From positions 62,001 through 126,000 of the forward strand of contig NZ_SFCC01000022.1 of the NCBI RefSeq assembly GCF_004214935.1: a DNA stretch of 64,000 nt, in the 5' to 3' direction. The stretch comes from Amycolatopsis suaedae (GTDB lineage Bacteria; Actinomycetota; Actinomycetes; Mycobacteriales; Pseudonocardiaceae). The notes under the pieces are model-generated. The model made no database searches. It had not been told where the DNA came from and saw only the letters and a program-made list of their open reading frames with translations. A program made the position numbers and the translations under genes. This document shows positions 26,043-33,999 of this stretch, one piece after another; positions within the stretch are counted from its first letter, which is position 1, and every line of letters begins with the position of its first letter.

Positions 26043-26386
26043 TCCCGCTCCACCCGTTCGGCACGGCGCAGCTGCCAGCGGGCCAGCAGTACCAGCAGCG
26101 GGTAGGGCAGCACGGCGACAGCCAGCCAGGACACCGGGATGCCCAGCAGCCGCAGCTCGTCCAGCTGGGGCAGCAGCGTCAGGGCCAGCGGCAGGCCGAG
26201 CAGCACCACCAGCAGGCAGACCAGCGCGGGCACGGCCACCCGCCGCTGTGCCCGGTAGGCCTGCGCCGCCCGCCGCGCCTCGGCCTCGGCCAGCTTGGGC
26301 ACCGGCGAGGGCTGCCGCGCGCGGCGGCGCGAGTGCGCCAGCCTCGTCTGCGGGCTGGTCACCGCCACCCTGCGCGAGCGGGGCAT
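26039..26386 (-). CDS. Small two-helix membrane protein beside symporter
   Basis: 115 residues. A basic, Arg-rich N-terminus (residues 1-50) is followed by helices VPALVCLLVVLLGLPLALTL and ISWLAVAVLPYPLLVLLARW-like, then a charged tail. By position and topology it resembles DUF485 in front of ActP, although the sequence is not clearly homologous. Its start touches the response-regulator stop (TGATG) and its stop overlaps the symporter start (GTGA), so it is co-translated and probably a symporter accessory subunit. Confidence 0.75.
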   Translation of the reverse strand: MPRSRRVAVTSPQTRLAHSRRRARQPSPVPKLAEAEARRAAQAYRAQRRVAVPALVCLLVVLLGLPLALTLLPQLDELRLLGIPVSWLAVAVLPYPLLVLLARWQLRRAERVERE

Positions 26387-27144
26387 CAGCGGTTCAGCTC
26401 ACCGTGGTGGGCCGCCCGCAGCAAGCGTTCCCGCAGATCACGGGCATGCCTGCGGCTGACCGGGACGTCGCCGAGGTCGGTGTGCGCGAGCAGCCCGCCC
26501 GCGGAGTCGCTGCGCAGCTCCCGCACGGCGGACAGCGCCAGCAGGTAACTGCGGTGCACCCGGGCGAACCCGGCGCCCTCCCAGTACTCCTCCATGCGGG
26601 AGATCGGCATGCGCACCAGGTGCACGCCGGACGGGGTGTGCAGCCGGACGTAGTCGCCGTGGGCCTCGACGAACCGCACCTCGCTACGCCGCACGTAGCG
26701 GGTGCGCCCGCCGACCTCGACCGGCAGCGCCGCCATCGAGTCGGTGACGCCGACGGCGGGTTCGGCCGGCTGAACCGGGCCGTGCTTGCGGATGCGGGCC
26801 AGCGTGGCCGACAGCCGTTCCGCGCGGACCGGCTTGAGCAGGTAGTCGACCGCGCCGATGCCGTAGGCGGCCACGGCGTGCTGTTCGTGCGCGGTGACGA
26901 ACACGATCGCGGGCGGCTCGCTCAGCTTGGCCAGCAGCGAGGCCATCTCCAGCCCGTCCAGGCCGGGCATCGAGATGTCCAGGAACACCGCGTCGAACCG
27001 CTCGCTCTGAATCCGGCGCAGGGCGCTCACCGCGTCGCCCGCACCGGCCACTTCGGACACCTCGGGAGCGTCCTCCAGCAGCCGGCACAGCTCGGTCAGC
27101 GCCGGCGGCACGTCGTCGACGGCCAGCACCCTCAGCCCGGTCAC
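26386..27144 (-). CDS. LytTR-family response regulator
   Basis: 252 residues. Receiver domain with phosphoacceptor Asp in VFLDISMPG (about residue 55), Thr in VTAHEQH and Lys in YLLKPV. The C-terminal LytTR domain from about residue 150 has RYVRRSEVRFVEAHGDY and FARVHRSYLLAL. GTG 27144 overlaps the kinase stop by 4 bases. Partner of the LytS-type kinase; targets likely include the downstream symporter genes. Confidence 0.9.
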   Translation of the reverse strand: MTGLRVLAVDDVPPALTELCRLLEDAPEVSEVAGAGDAVSALRRIQSERFDAVFLDISMPGLDGLEMASLLAKLSEPPAIVFVTAHEQHAVAAYGIGAVDYLLKPVRAERLSATLARIRKHGPVQPAEPAVGVTDSMAALPVEVGGRTRYVRRSEVRFVEAHGDYVRLHTPSGVHLVRMPISRMEEYWEGAGFARVHRSYLLALSAVRELRSDSAGGLLAHTDLGDVPVSRRHARDLRERLLRAAHHGELNR

Positions 27145-28235
27145 GGCATCACTCCCGGTTGGAATCGGGGAACCCGCAGCACCACTCGGGTGCCCTCCCC
27201 CACGGCCGTCTCCACCACGAGCCCGAACCAGGACCCGTACACGCTGCGCAGCCTGCGGTCCACATTGGCCAGTCCGACGCTGCCTGGATCGCCCTTGCCG
27301 GCGAGGACGGCCTCGGCGTGCGCCGGGTCCATGCCCACCCCGTCGTCCTCGACGCTGATCACGCAGTCGGTGCCCTCGGCCACCCCGGACACCTGCACGG
27401 TGCCCTTCCCCGAGGAGGGCTCGATGCCGTGGCGCACCGCGTTCTCCACGATCGGCTGCAACACCAGGTAGGGGACGGCGACGGCGAGCACCTCGGGCGA
27501 GACCCGCACCTGCACGGTGAGCCGCTCGCCGAGCACGGCACGCTGCAGGGCCAGGTAGGTCTCGATGGCGTGGAACTCGTCGGACAGCGTGGTGTACTCG
27601 CCGTGCCGGGCCAGGCTGTAGCGGATGTAGTCGGCGAAGTCGAGCATCAGCTCGCGGGCACGGTCCGGTTCGGACCGCACCAGCGAGGCGATGACGGTGA
27701 GCGCGTTGTAGACGAAGTGCGGGGAGATCTCCGCGCGCAGTGCCCGCAGCTCGGCGCGGGCGGCGTTCTCGGCCGACGCGTCCAGCCGCGCGCGTTCCAG
27801 GGCGTCGGCGACCCAGGCGGCGACCTCACGGACGGCGGCACGGTCCAGCTCGCCGTGCACGACGAGCACCCCGACCAGCTCGTCGGCCACGTGCAGCGGC
27901 AGCGCCAGCACCGGGGTCCTGCCGGTGGGGGTCTCGCTGTGCAGCACGTCGTCGACCAGGGCGGCGGTGTCGACACCGGCGGGCTGCTGCCCCGCCCACA
28001 GCTGGGTGCCGGACAGGTCGGCCAGCGCGACCCCGTCGGCGCCCAGCAGGCGGCGGATTCCCCTGGCGGCGTGCCGGGCCCGGCGCCCAGTGACGCCGTC
28101 GCGCAGTTCCTCGGCGATGTTGCGGGCCGCGCGCAGGACCGACGCGCTCTGCGCGGCGTCGTCGCGGGGCACGGCACGGGCGGGCAGCCAGCGGGGGCGG
28201 CGCGTGCTCGCGCTGCTGCCTGCCGACGCCGGCAT
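27141..28235 (-). CDS. LytS/YpdA-type sensor histidine kinase
   Basis: 364 residues. GAF-like sensor region (about residues 65-165), then HisKA_7TM-like His box ISPHFVYNALTVIASL and an HATPase with N-box VLQPIVENAVRHGIE and G-boxes EDDGVGM and GSVGLANVDRRL. No membrane helix is visible, so sensing is probably cytosolic or mediated by the transporter. ATG 28235 (MPASAGSS) follows GGGGAGGCGGGTAC; earlier in-frame TTG 28307 and ATG 28298 lack a good site. Confidence 0.86.
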   Translation of the reverse strand: MPASAGSSASTRRPRWLPARAVPRDDAAQSASVLRAARNIAEELRDGVTGRRARHAARGIRRLLGADGVALADLSGTQLWAGQQPAGVDTAALVDDVLHSETPTGRTPVLALPLHVADELVGVLVVHGELDRAAVREVAAWVADALERARLDASAENAARAELRALRAEISPHFVYNALTVIASLVRSEPDRARELMLDFADYIRYSLARHGEYTTLSDEFHAIETYLALQRAVLGERLTVQVRVSPEVLAVAVPYLVLQPIVENAVRHGIEPSSGKGTVQVSGVAEGTDCVISVEDDGVGMDPAHAEAVLAGKGDPGSVGLANVDRRLRSVYGSWFGLVVETAVGEGTRVVLRVPRFQPGVMP

Positions 28236-28306
28236 GTACCCGCCTCCCCTCGTCGTCGAAGTGGGTTGATGGTAGATCAGCAACCCGTTCGGGGACATGG
28301 AGGACA

Positions 28307-28329
28307 AACAGTTGCACTACGCAACTGTT
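28307..28329. promoter_or_regulatory. Dyad upstream of kinase operon, overlapping PHO-box copy A
   Basis: Arms AACAGTTGC (28307-28315) and GCAACTGTT (28321-28329) are exact inverted repeats around ACTAC. The right arm runs into the PHO-box-like element at 28327. It could serve the minus-strand kinase operon or the plus-strand YegP-like gene; the binder is unknown. Confidence 0.5.
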
Positions 28330-28357
28330 CACCGCCGTGCCGTCGGGCCTTCATCCA
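28327..28357 (+). promoter_or_regulatory. PHO-box-like element, copy A
   Basis: GTTCACC at 28327 and CTTCATC at 28349 are 22 bases apart, twice the 11-base unit of actinomycete PHO boxes. They enclose TGCCGTCGGGC, a block shared in copies B and C. It faces the YegP-like gene at 28441. Confidence 0.55.
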
Positions 28358-28440
28358 CGGACGTAACCCGGGCACGGTGACCGCCCGATAAACCCGGCGA
28401 CACATGGGGAATAATCCAATAGTTGCGAGGGGGCCGGACC

Positions 28441-28830
28441 GTGGCCAGGACACCGCGGTTTCAGCTGGTCGACTCCGCCAACGGGACCCGCTGGCGACTG
28501 CTCGGGGGCAACAACCTCTCACTCGGTGGCAGCGCGGGCACCTTCCGCGACGCCACCGAGTGTGCCGGTGCGATCCTGCGGCTGCGCGCCACCGTCGCCG
28601 GGCTGACCGCCGAGTTCAGCCATACCAGCGGCGGCAGCTGGCGCTGGCTGCTCTACGCCGACGCCGAACTGGTCGCCGTCGCGGGCCGCGGCTACGGCCG
28701 CAAGGTGGAGGCGCGGCAAGGTCTGGACCGTTTCCGCGCCGCCGTTCCCGTCGCCGGGCTGCCGGGTGAGGAACGGATCGCCGACTGGCGCACCAAATAC
28801 CGGATGGACACCCGGCCGGGCTCACGCTGA
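28441..28830 (+). CDS. YegP-like DUF1508 family protein
   Basis: 129 residues with the DUF1508-type pattern: FQLVDSANGTRWRLLGGNN at the start, FRDATECAGAI and a second, degenerate repeat. Members are small cytosolic proteins of unknown function. GTG 28441 follows GCGAGGGGGCCGGACC; the longer frame from 28423 lacks a site. It stands between two PHO-box-like elements. Confidence 0.68.
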   Translation: MARTPRFQLVDSANGTRWRLLGGNNLSLGGSAGTFRDATECAGAILRLRATVAGLTAEFSHTSGGSWRWLLYADAELVAVAGRGYGRKVEARQGLDRFRAAVPVAGLPGEERIADWRTKYRMDTRPGSR

Positions 28831-28845
28831 GTGCGTTCGTCGGTG

Positions 28846-28867
28846 CTTCACCGACGTGCCGTCGGGC
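28846..28867 (+). promoter_or_regulatory. PHO-box-like element, copy B
   Basis: CTTCACC at 28846 followed by GACGTGCCGTCGGGC matches copies A and C over 20 or more positions. A third 11-mer is not evident. It lies about 105 bases before the PstS-like gene and about 16 bases after the YegP-like gene stop. The remainder of the gap has no other clear structure beyond an AGAGAGAGAG ribosome-binding-like tract. Confidence 0.5.
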
Positions 28868-28971
28868 GGGAACGCAACGCACCCACATCGTCCAGCCTGC
28901 CCGGCGAGCGTGGTGCCCGCACCCGGGAGTTCCCCGGATCGTAGTGAGACTAGAGAGAGAGTGCTGAATCC

Positions 28972-30039
28972 ATGCGTGCTCGTACTGCTCGGTTTCTCGG
29001 TGTCACCGCCCTGGCCACCGGTGCCTGCCTGGCCATGACCGGTACCGCCTCGGCGGTCGAGGGCCCGAACGGCCTCGCGGAGGTCATCGCCGCCGCGGGC
29101 TCGGACACCACCCAGGACATCACGGCGGAGCTGTTCCGCCTGTCCAACGCCGCCGGCTGGAACACCGACAAGGACAACTTCGTCAACGTCCCGCCGCAGC
29201 TGGCCTCCGGCGGCTCGTTCACCGTCCCGGCCGACCCGTTCGCCGACGAGGTCGTCTACACCAACCCGGGCAACCTGCCCCCCAACGGCTCGTCGGCGGG
29301 CAAGGCCGCGCTGCGTGCCTCGGTCGAGGCCGGCAACGGCGCGATCGACGTGGCCCGGTCCTCCTCCGGCCCGAGCTCCAGCGACCCGGCCGAGTTCGAG
29401 TACTACGGCTTCGCCTCCGATGGCGTCAGCTACTCGGTCCTGCCGACCGGCGCCGCCGCGGGCGTCAACCTGAGCCTGACCCAGCTGCGTGGCATCTACG
29501 ACGGCAGCATCACCAACTGGAACCAGGTCGGCGGCGCCGACGCGGCGATCCAGGTCTACCTGCCACAGGCCGGTTCCGGCACGCTGTCGTTCTTCACCGG
29601 CACCGTGCTGGGCTTCGACCCGACCACCAAGCCGGTGACGATCAAGCGGCACCAGGAGCACGACGCCGCCGCGATCCCGGCCGCCGACCGCGCCGCCGCG
29701 ATCACGCCGTTCTCGGTGGCCCAGTTCGTGGCCCAGGGCAACGGCATCGTCACCGACAAGCGCGCCGGCTTCGACGTGCGGCCGCTGTCCGGCGCCGGCT
29801 ACGACGGCGCCCTCTACGCGACCGAGGGCGGCAAGCTGGTGCCGGCGTTCGCCGACACCTTCCTCGGTGCTCGCACCGTGTACCACATCGTCGACACCCG
29901 GTCGGTCTCCTACGGCCAGGCCGTCAACGCCGTCGGCTTCGACGCCTCGGGCCCGAGCCCGCTGTGCGCCGGCACGCTGAACGACACCCTGGAGCTGTAC
30001 GGCTTCAAGCCGCTGACCGGCGGCTGCACCCTGTCCTGA
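28972..30039 (+). CDS. Secreted PstS-like phosphate-binding protein
   Basis: 355 residues. Sec signal peptide with cleavage likely after TASA near residue 29; no lipobox. The mature protein has the substrate-binding fold of the PstS family: AAGSDTTQDI near the start, ARSSSGPSSSDPAEF and YNYSI-equivalent GIYDGSITNWNQVGG, the hallmark of the phosphate-binding subclass. It has no C-terminal membrane helix, so it would be free or wall-associated. The upstream element suggests phosphate control. It ends with a strong terminator. Confidence 0.82.
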   Translation: MRARTARFLGVTALATGACLAMTGTASAVEGPNGLAEVIAAAGSDTTQDITAELFRLSNAAGWNTDKDNFVNVPPQLASGGSFTVPADPFADEVVYTNPGNLPPNGSSAGKAALRASVEAGNGAIDVARSSSGPSSSDPAEFEYYGFASDGVSYSVLPTGAAAGVNLSLTQLRGIYDGSITNWNQVGGADAAIQVYLPQAGSGTLSFFTGTVLGFDPTTKPVTIKRHQEHDAAAIPAADRAAAITPFSVAQFVAQGNGIVTDKRAGFDVRPLSGAGYDGALYATEGGKLVPAFADTFLGARTVYHIVDTRSVSYGQAVNAVGFDASGPSPLCAGTLNDTLELYGFKPLTGGCTLS

Positions 30040-30052
30040 CGCACACCCCCGC

Positions 30053-30081
30053 AGCCCCCGCGCCCGCCGGGCGCGGGGGCT
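30053..30081. terminator. Strong bidirectional hairpin
   Basis: Exact 13-base arms AGCCCCCGCGCCC (30053-30065) and GGGCGCGGGGGCT (30069-30081) with a GCC loop. It lies between the convergent PstS-like and trypsin-like genes and can serve both. Confidence 0.8.
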
Positions 30082-30091
30082 GTCCGCACGC

Positions 30092-30763
30092 TCAGCCGGT
30101 GACCGAGGCGATCCAGTCGCGGTAGGCGCCGACGTGGGTGTACTGGCAGCTGGTGGCGTTCCCGGTGGACAGCACGCCCACCTGGACGCCAGCGGCGTTG
30201 AACATCGGGCCGCCGGAGTCCCCGCTGCCGCAGACCCCGTTGATCCGGTTGCCGTTGACCGCGCGGCCGCCGTAGGCGTCGGTGGCCGCGACGTCGGTCA
30301 CCTCCAGCCGCGCGTTCTTCAGCAGCGGCGACTGCTTCCCGCCGCCGGTGTCACCCCAGCCGTGGATGGTGACCGTGTCGCCGGTGGCGACGTCGTCGAG
30401 GCCGCCCAGCGAGACCGCGGGCGCGGCCACCGGCTTCGCCAGCCTGACCAGCGCCAGGTCGGCGTCGCGGTGCAGGGTGACCCCGTTGTCCGCGGCGTCG
30501 ACGTACTCCCCCTTGGCGTGTTCGACGTCGCCGATCCGGAAGCCCCACCGGTGCTCGCCGCCGATGCAGTGCCGGGCGGTCAGAATCCACTGTGGACCGA
30601 CGACGGTGGCCGTGCAGTAGCCGTCGGACCCGTCCTGGTACAGGCGGGCCGACCAGGGCGCCGACTCGGTGAACTCGCCGTCGACGATCGCGTGTGCGGG
30701 CGTGGCCAGTGCGGCGACGGCGGCCAGTGCGGTGACAATGGTTGCTGTGGCGGCGGAACGCAT
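30092..30763 (-). CDS. Secreted trypsin-like serine protease
   Basis: 223 residues with a Sec signal peptide (cleavage near AHA, about residue 26). The S1 fold has IVDGEF at the mature N-terminus, catalytic His in TARHC, Asp in HRDADLALVRL and Ser in GDSGGP, with Cys pairs. All three catalytic residues are present. Extracellular proteolysis is likely; neighbours suggest no specific target. Confidence 0.86.
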   Translation of the reverse strand: MRSAATATIVTALAAVAALATPAHAIVDGEFTESAPWSARLYQDGSDGYCTATVVGPQWILTARHCIGGEHRWGFRIGDVEHAKGEYVDAADNGVTLHRDADLALVRLAKPVAAPAVSLGGLDDVATGDTVTIHGWGDTGGGKQSPLLKNARLEVTDVAATDAYGGRAVNGNRINGVCGSGDSGGPMFNAAGVQVGVLSTGNATSCQYTHVGAYRDWIASVTG

Positions 30764-30815
30764 GCGCGGAACGCTAATCGAGCGTCCCCGGCGGAGGGCA
30801 CCTGCGAAAGTCGGG

Positions 30816-31694
30816 TCAGCTCCAGGCGGGGAACAGGCGCCACACGGCCATCGCCGACAGCGTCGCCAGCACCAGCAACGCCGGCGCGGTGAGCACGTAG
30901 GTCGACACCGGGCGCCACCGGCGGTAGAGCACGGTCGCCCCGGCGGCCGCGGCGACGAACCCGCCGAACGCCAGCGCCAGCATCGCCCAGCCGGCCGGGT
31001 CGCCGGTGCGGCCGTCCTGGCCGTCGGTCTTGCCGTGCTGGGGAGTCGGCCGGAACGGCTTGCCGTCCAGCACGGCGGTCACCACGGTGGCCTCGTCGGC
31101 GGCCAACGGCCACCAGGACGTGGACGTGACCAGCGTGAGCCGGTCGTCGGGGGTCTTGCCGTAGTCGGCGCGCTCGTCGAGGCTCCGGGTGGCCACCTCG
31201 GTCACCCGGTACACCGACTTGCCCTGCGTGGTCGCGGTGACGATCTGGTCGCCCGTCCGCAGGTCGGCCAGCTGGCCGAACGCGCCGCCGTAGCCGGAAT
31301 AGCGGCCCACGACCGCGGAGTTGCCCGGCTGCCCGAGCCCGGACGTCCCCGGCACGTGCCCGGGGCCGGACGCCGTCTGGCTCGGACCGGCACCCTCGAC
31401 GACGACCTGCTGCAGCCGCAACCTCGGCACCTCCAGCACCGCGACCGGCGCGCCGAACTCGGCCGGCCGGTCCGGCGGGGCGGCGCCGAGCAGGCTCTGC
31501 GTGGCGCCCAGCGCCTTGTCCATCTCACCGCGCAACACGGACAGCGCCTCCCGCTGGTCACTGTTCTGCAGCAGCGGCCCCACCGCGTAGACGACCAGCG
31601 CGAAGCTCACGACGGCGGTGGCCAGCCACGCGACCACCACGCCGCCGATCCACGCCGGCCCGAACCGGACGAACCCCGGTGCCTGCGTGGTCAC
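30816..31694 (-). CDS. Class E sortase-like protein lacking catalytic residues
   Basis: 292 residues. One N-terminal helix (about 15-40), a sortase barrel (about 80-215) with GPGHVPGTS and GQPGNSAVVG, then two C-terminal helices. Active class E sortases have AGHRTTYG, TTC and a downstream Arg. Here the His position is Arg131 (VVGRYSGYG), the Cys position is Ser191 (TLVTS), and the Arg region reads EATVVTA. All three catalytic residues are therefore replaced, so transpeptidation is not expected. GTG 31694 overlaps the stop of the PstS-like surface protein, so the two are co-translated. A scaffold or binding role is inferred. Confidence 0.8.
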   Translation of the reverse strand: MTTQAPGFVRFGPAWIGGVVVAWLATAVVSFALVVYAVGPLLQNSDQREALSVLRGEMDKALGATQSLLGAAPPDRPAEFGAPVAVLEVPRLRLQQVVVEGAGPSQTASGPGHVPGTSGLGQPGNSAVVGRYSGYGGAFGQLADLRTGDQIVTATTQGKSVYRVTEVATRSLDERADYGKTPDDRLTLVTSTSWWPLAADEATVVTAVLDGKPFRPTPQHGKTDGQDGRTGDPAGWAMLALAFGGFVAAAAGATVLYRRWRPVSTYVLTAPALLVLATLSAMAVWRLFPAWS

Positions 31695-33871
31695 GCCGCG
31701 GCCCCGCGCAGGCGTGCGATCCGCTGTCCCACCCAGCCGGCCGCCCGGGCCAGCCACGCGGGCACCGGCCGTCCGGCGGCCAGGTAGGCCGTCGAGGACG
31801 GCAGCACCACCAGCAGGCCCAGCGCCACCAGCGGCAGCAGGATCGCCAGCACGCCCGCCCCGGGGAACAGCGGGATCCGGGTGTTGCCGGCCAGCAGCTT
31901 GGCCGCCTCGACGGTGGCCGGGCTGGGCGCCTGGGTCAGGGCGCCCGCGTCCGGGCCCGGCCCGGCGGCGGGCAGGCCGCCTGCCGGTCCGCCCGGCGGC
32001 AGCGCGCCGGTTCCCCCGCCCTGCGGGCCACCGGCCGGTGGCGGCGGGTTCTGCTGGATGTCCTTGTTCTCCGCGCACGCCTCGCCGGCAGGCCCGGCGC
32101 CGACCTTCGCGATCCGCTCGCGGGCCGTGGTCACCAGGTCCGGCGTCAGCGGAACCATGCCGGGCCCGAGGACCTTCTGCCCGCCGCCGACGGCGGTGGT
32201 CAGCACGCCCCGCAACGTGTCCTGCGCGTCCTTGCGGGGCGTGCAGTCGGCGCCGACCAGCGCGTTGCCGGGTGCCACGGCGTGCTCGGCGAACGTCAGC
32301 GGGTAGGCGGCCTGGTCGGCGCCGGTGTCCCCGAGCAGTAGCGTGCCGTCCTCGGCGGGCCGCAGGTGAGCGGCCGCGGCCTGCAGGGACTGCGGGGTGG
32401 GGGCGACGAACTTGCCAGCCGAGTTGGGCAGGGCCACCGGCGTCCACCCCGACTCGACGGCCGTGGCCAGGTCGGTGAGCACGTAGCCGGCGCAGGTCCG
32501 GTTCTCCGGGCAGAGCCCCATGGACAGGTCCTGCATCTGCTTGCGCACCCCGCCCTTGGTCAGCGCGGTGGCGATGTTGACCAGGCCGTCGTTGACCGCG
32601 AGGTAGTCCTTGATGACCCCGACCGGCGCACCGCCCTTCTGCGTGGGCAGGAACCGCCACTGGGCCGGAGCCTTCTGGGTGAGCATGGTGCTCAGCAGCA
32701 GCGGGCCGGTGTCGGTGCCGACGTTGCCGGACAGGCCGAAGTCGCCGAACAGCCGGTCCTGCGGGAACATCCCGGCCAGCAACGGGTTGCGGCTGACCAA
32801 AGTGGACCCGTTGGCCATCACCCCGCCCACGTGGAAGCCCTCGCTCGCGGTGCGCTTGGCGATCAGGTTGGCCAGCTCGGACCAGTCGAAGGTCAGCGTG
32901 TCGGTGATCGGGCCGGTGAACGTGGCGCCGCTGTCGGTCTTGCCGGCGGGCTGCCTGCCGACGGCGGCGAGCACGACGGCGTTGAGCGCCACCGGCACCG
33001 ATACCCGTTCCCTGCGCGGGTCCTCGCTCAGCGCGGTGCCGGCGCCGGTGTAGGCCAGGTCCCGTTCCGCCTTGTCGAACCCGGCCAGCGCGTCACCCTC
33101 GCCGATCGCCAGCGGCTGCACCGGGCTGGGTCCGCCGGTCGGCGAGCACAGCAGCGAGTTCCACGCGACGGCGGACTTGGCCAGCCGTTCCGGGTAGGCG
33201 GCGGTGACCGAGCGGCCCGGTGCCGGGGGCTGGCAGCCGGCGGGCCCGCCGGTGTCCATCGACGGCCGCACCGGCCCGGTCCGGGTCAGCCAGGTGACCG
33301 GCTTGGTCTGGCCGGGCGGGGTCGCGGTGATCTGCACCCAGATCGCGCACGGCGAGGTCTCGTCGCACTTGTAGGAGTACTTGGGCGCCTCGGGCCGGAC
33401 GACGTTCTTGCCGTTGGCGTCGCGGTAGACCTTGCCGTAGACGGGGTCCCAGTTGATGTTCAGTGCCTGGGTCTCACCGCGGCTGACCGGGTAGGCGATG
33501 TCGATGGTCCCAGTGGCGGCGTTGCGCGGCTGCCCGGCGGCCGGGTAGCGGGCGGGCGAGGCCGAGTAGACGCCCTGGATGTGCTGGCAGTAGTTGGTGA
33601 ACCGGGAGACCGCGGTGTTGTTGAACGTCAGCGCGTCCCGCAGGTCCTCCGGGCACAGGGCGACCGTGGCGCTCGCCCCGGCTGGCAGTCCGGCGATGCT
33701 CAGACGCACCACGTCGCTGTCGCGGACCGAGGACAGGTCCGCTGGGGTGGTGGTGACCTGGTACGGCAGCTGGGGCGGCTGCGCAACGGCCGCCGGTGCG
33801 CCCAGCGGGGCGACGGCGAGCACGGCACACGCGATCGCGACGACACATCTCTTGACGGACACGCGGAACAC
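31691..33871 (-). CDS. Large surface-anchored PstS-like protein
   Basis: 726 residues. Signal peptide (cleavage near VAQPP, about residue 31), an Ig-like/neocarzinostatin-like N-terminal stretch (VTTTPADLSSVRDSD, GLPAGASATVALCPEDL), an extended middle with paired Cys, then a PstS-like region containing SAGKFVAPTPQSLQAAA and AYPLTFAEHAV. A Pro/Gly-rich linker and one C-terminal helix (about 675-700) with a basic tail follow. It should be membrane-anchored with its body outside. GTG start. It is coupled to the sortase-like gene and divergent from pstC across a PHO-box-like element, so a phosphate-related role is inferred. Confidence 0.75.
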   Translation of the reverse strand: MFRVSVKRCVVAIACAVLAVAPLGAPAAVAQPPQLPYQVTTTPADLSSVRDSDVVRLSIAGLPAGASATVALCPEDLRDALTFNNTAVSRFTNYCQHIQGVYSASPARYPAAGQPRNAATGTIDIAYPVSRGETQALNINWDPVYGKVYRDANGKNVVRPEAPKYSYKCDETSPCAIWVQITATPPGQTKPVTWLTRTGPVRPSMDTGGPAGCQPPAPGRSVTAAYPERLAKSAVAWNSLLCSPTGGPSPVQPLAIGEGDALAGFDKAERDLAYTGAGTALSEDPRRERVSVPVALNAVVLAAVGRQPAGKTDSGATFTGPITDTLTFDWSELANLIAKRTASEGFHVGGVMANGSTLVSRNPLLAGMFPQDRLFGDFGLSGNVGTDTGPLLLSTMLTQKAPAQWRFLPTQKGGAPVGVIKDYLAVNDGLVNIATALTKGGVRKQMQDLSMGLCPENRTCAGYVLTDLATAVESGWTPVALPNSAGKFVAPTPQSLQAAAAHLRPAEDGTLLLGDTGADQAAYPLTFAEHAVAPGNALVGADCTPRKDAQDTLRGVLTTAVGGGQKVLGPGMVPLTPDLVTTARERIAKVGAGPAGEACAENKDIQQNPPPPAGGPQGGGTGALPPGGPAGGLPAAGPGPDAGALTQAPSPATVEAAKLLAGNTRIPLFPGAGVLAILLPLVALGLLVVLPSSTAYLAAGRPVPAWLARAAGWVGQRIARLRGAAA

Positions 33872-33925
33872 CGTGGGCCAGCGGCCCGCGTCCGGTCAAC
33901 GCGCGAACGCCCGGTGCGATCGGGG

Positions 33926-33960
33926 TTTCACCACCGTCCCGTCGGGCGTTCACCTTCACC
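33926..33960 (+). promoter_or_regulatory. PHO-box-like element, copy C
   Basis: TTTCACC at 33926 and GTTCACC at 33948 are 22 bases apart, followed by TTCACC at 33955. The intervening CCGTCCCGTCGGGC is shared with copies A and B. It ends about 27 bases before the pstC -10, the usual place for PhoP activation. Confidence 0.65.
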
Positions 33961-33986
33961 ACACCTACCGCCCCCCGGCCCACTTC

Positions 33987-33992
33987 CATACT
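33987..33992 (+). promoter_or_regulatory. -10 element of pstC, probably leaderless
   Basis: CATACT lies 7 bases before the pstC GTG at 34000, so transcription should begin at or beside the start codon. No ribosome-binding site precedes the GTG, which fits a leaderless mRNA. Confidence 0.55.
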
Positions 33993-33999
33993 GCTCCGC

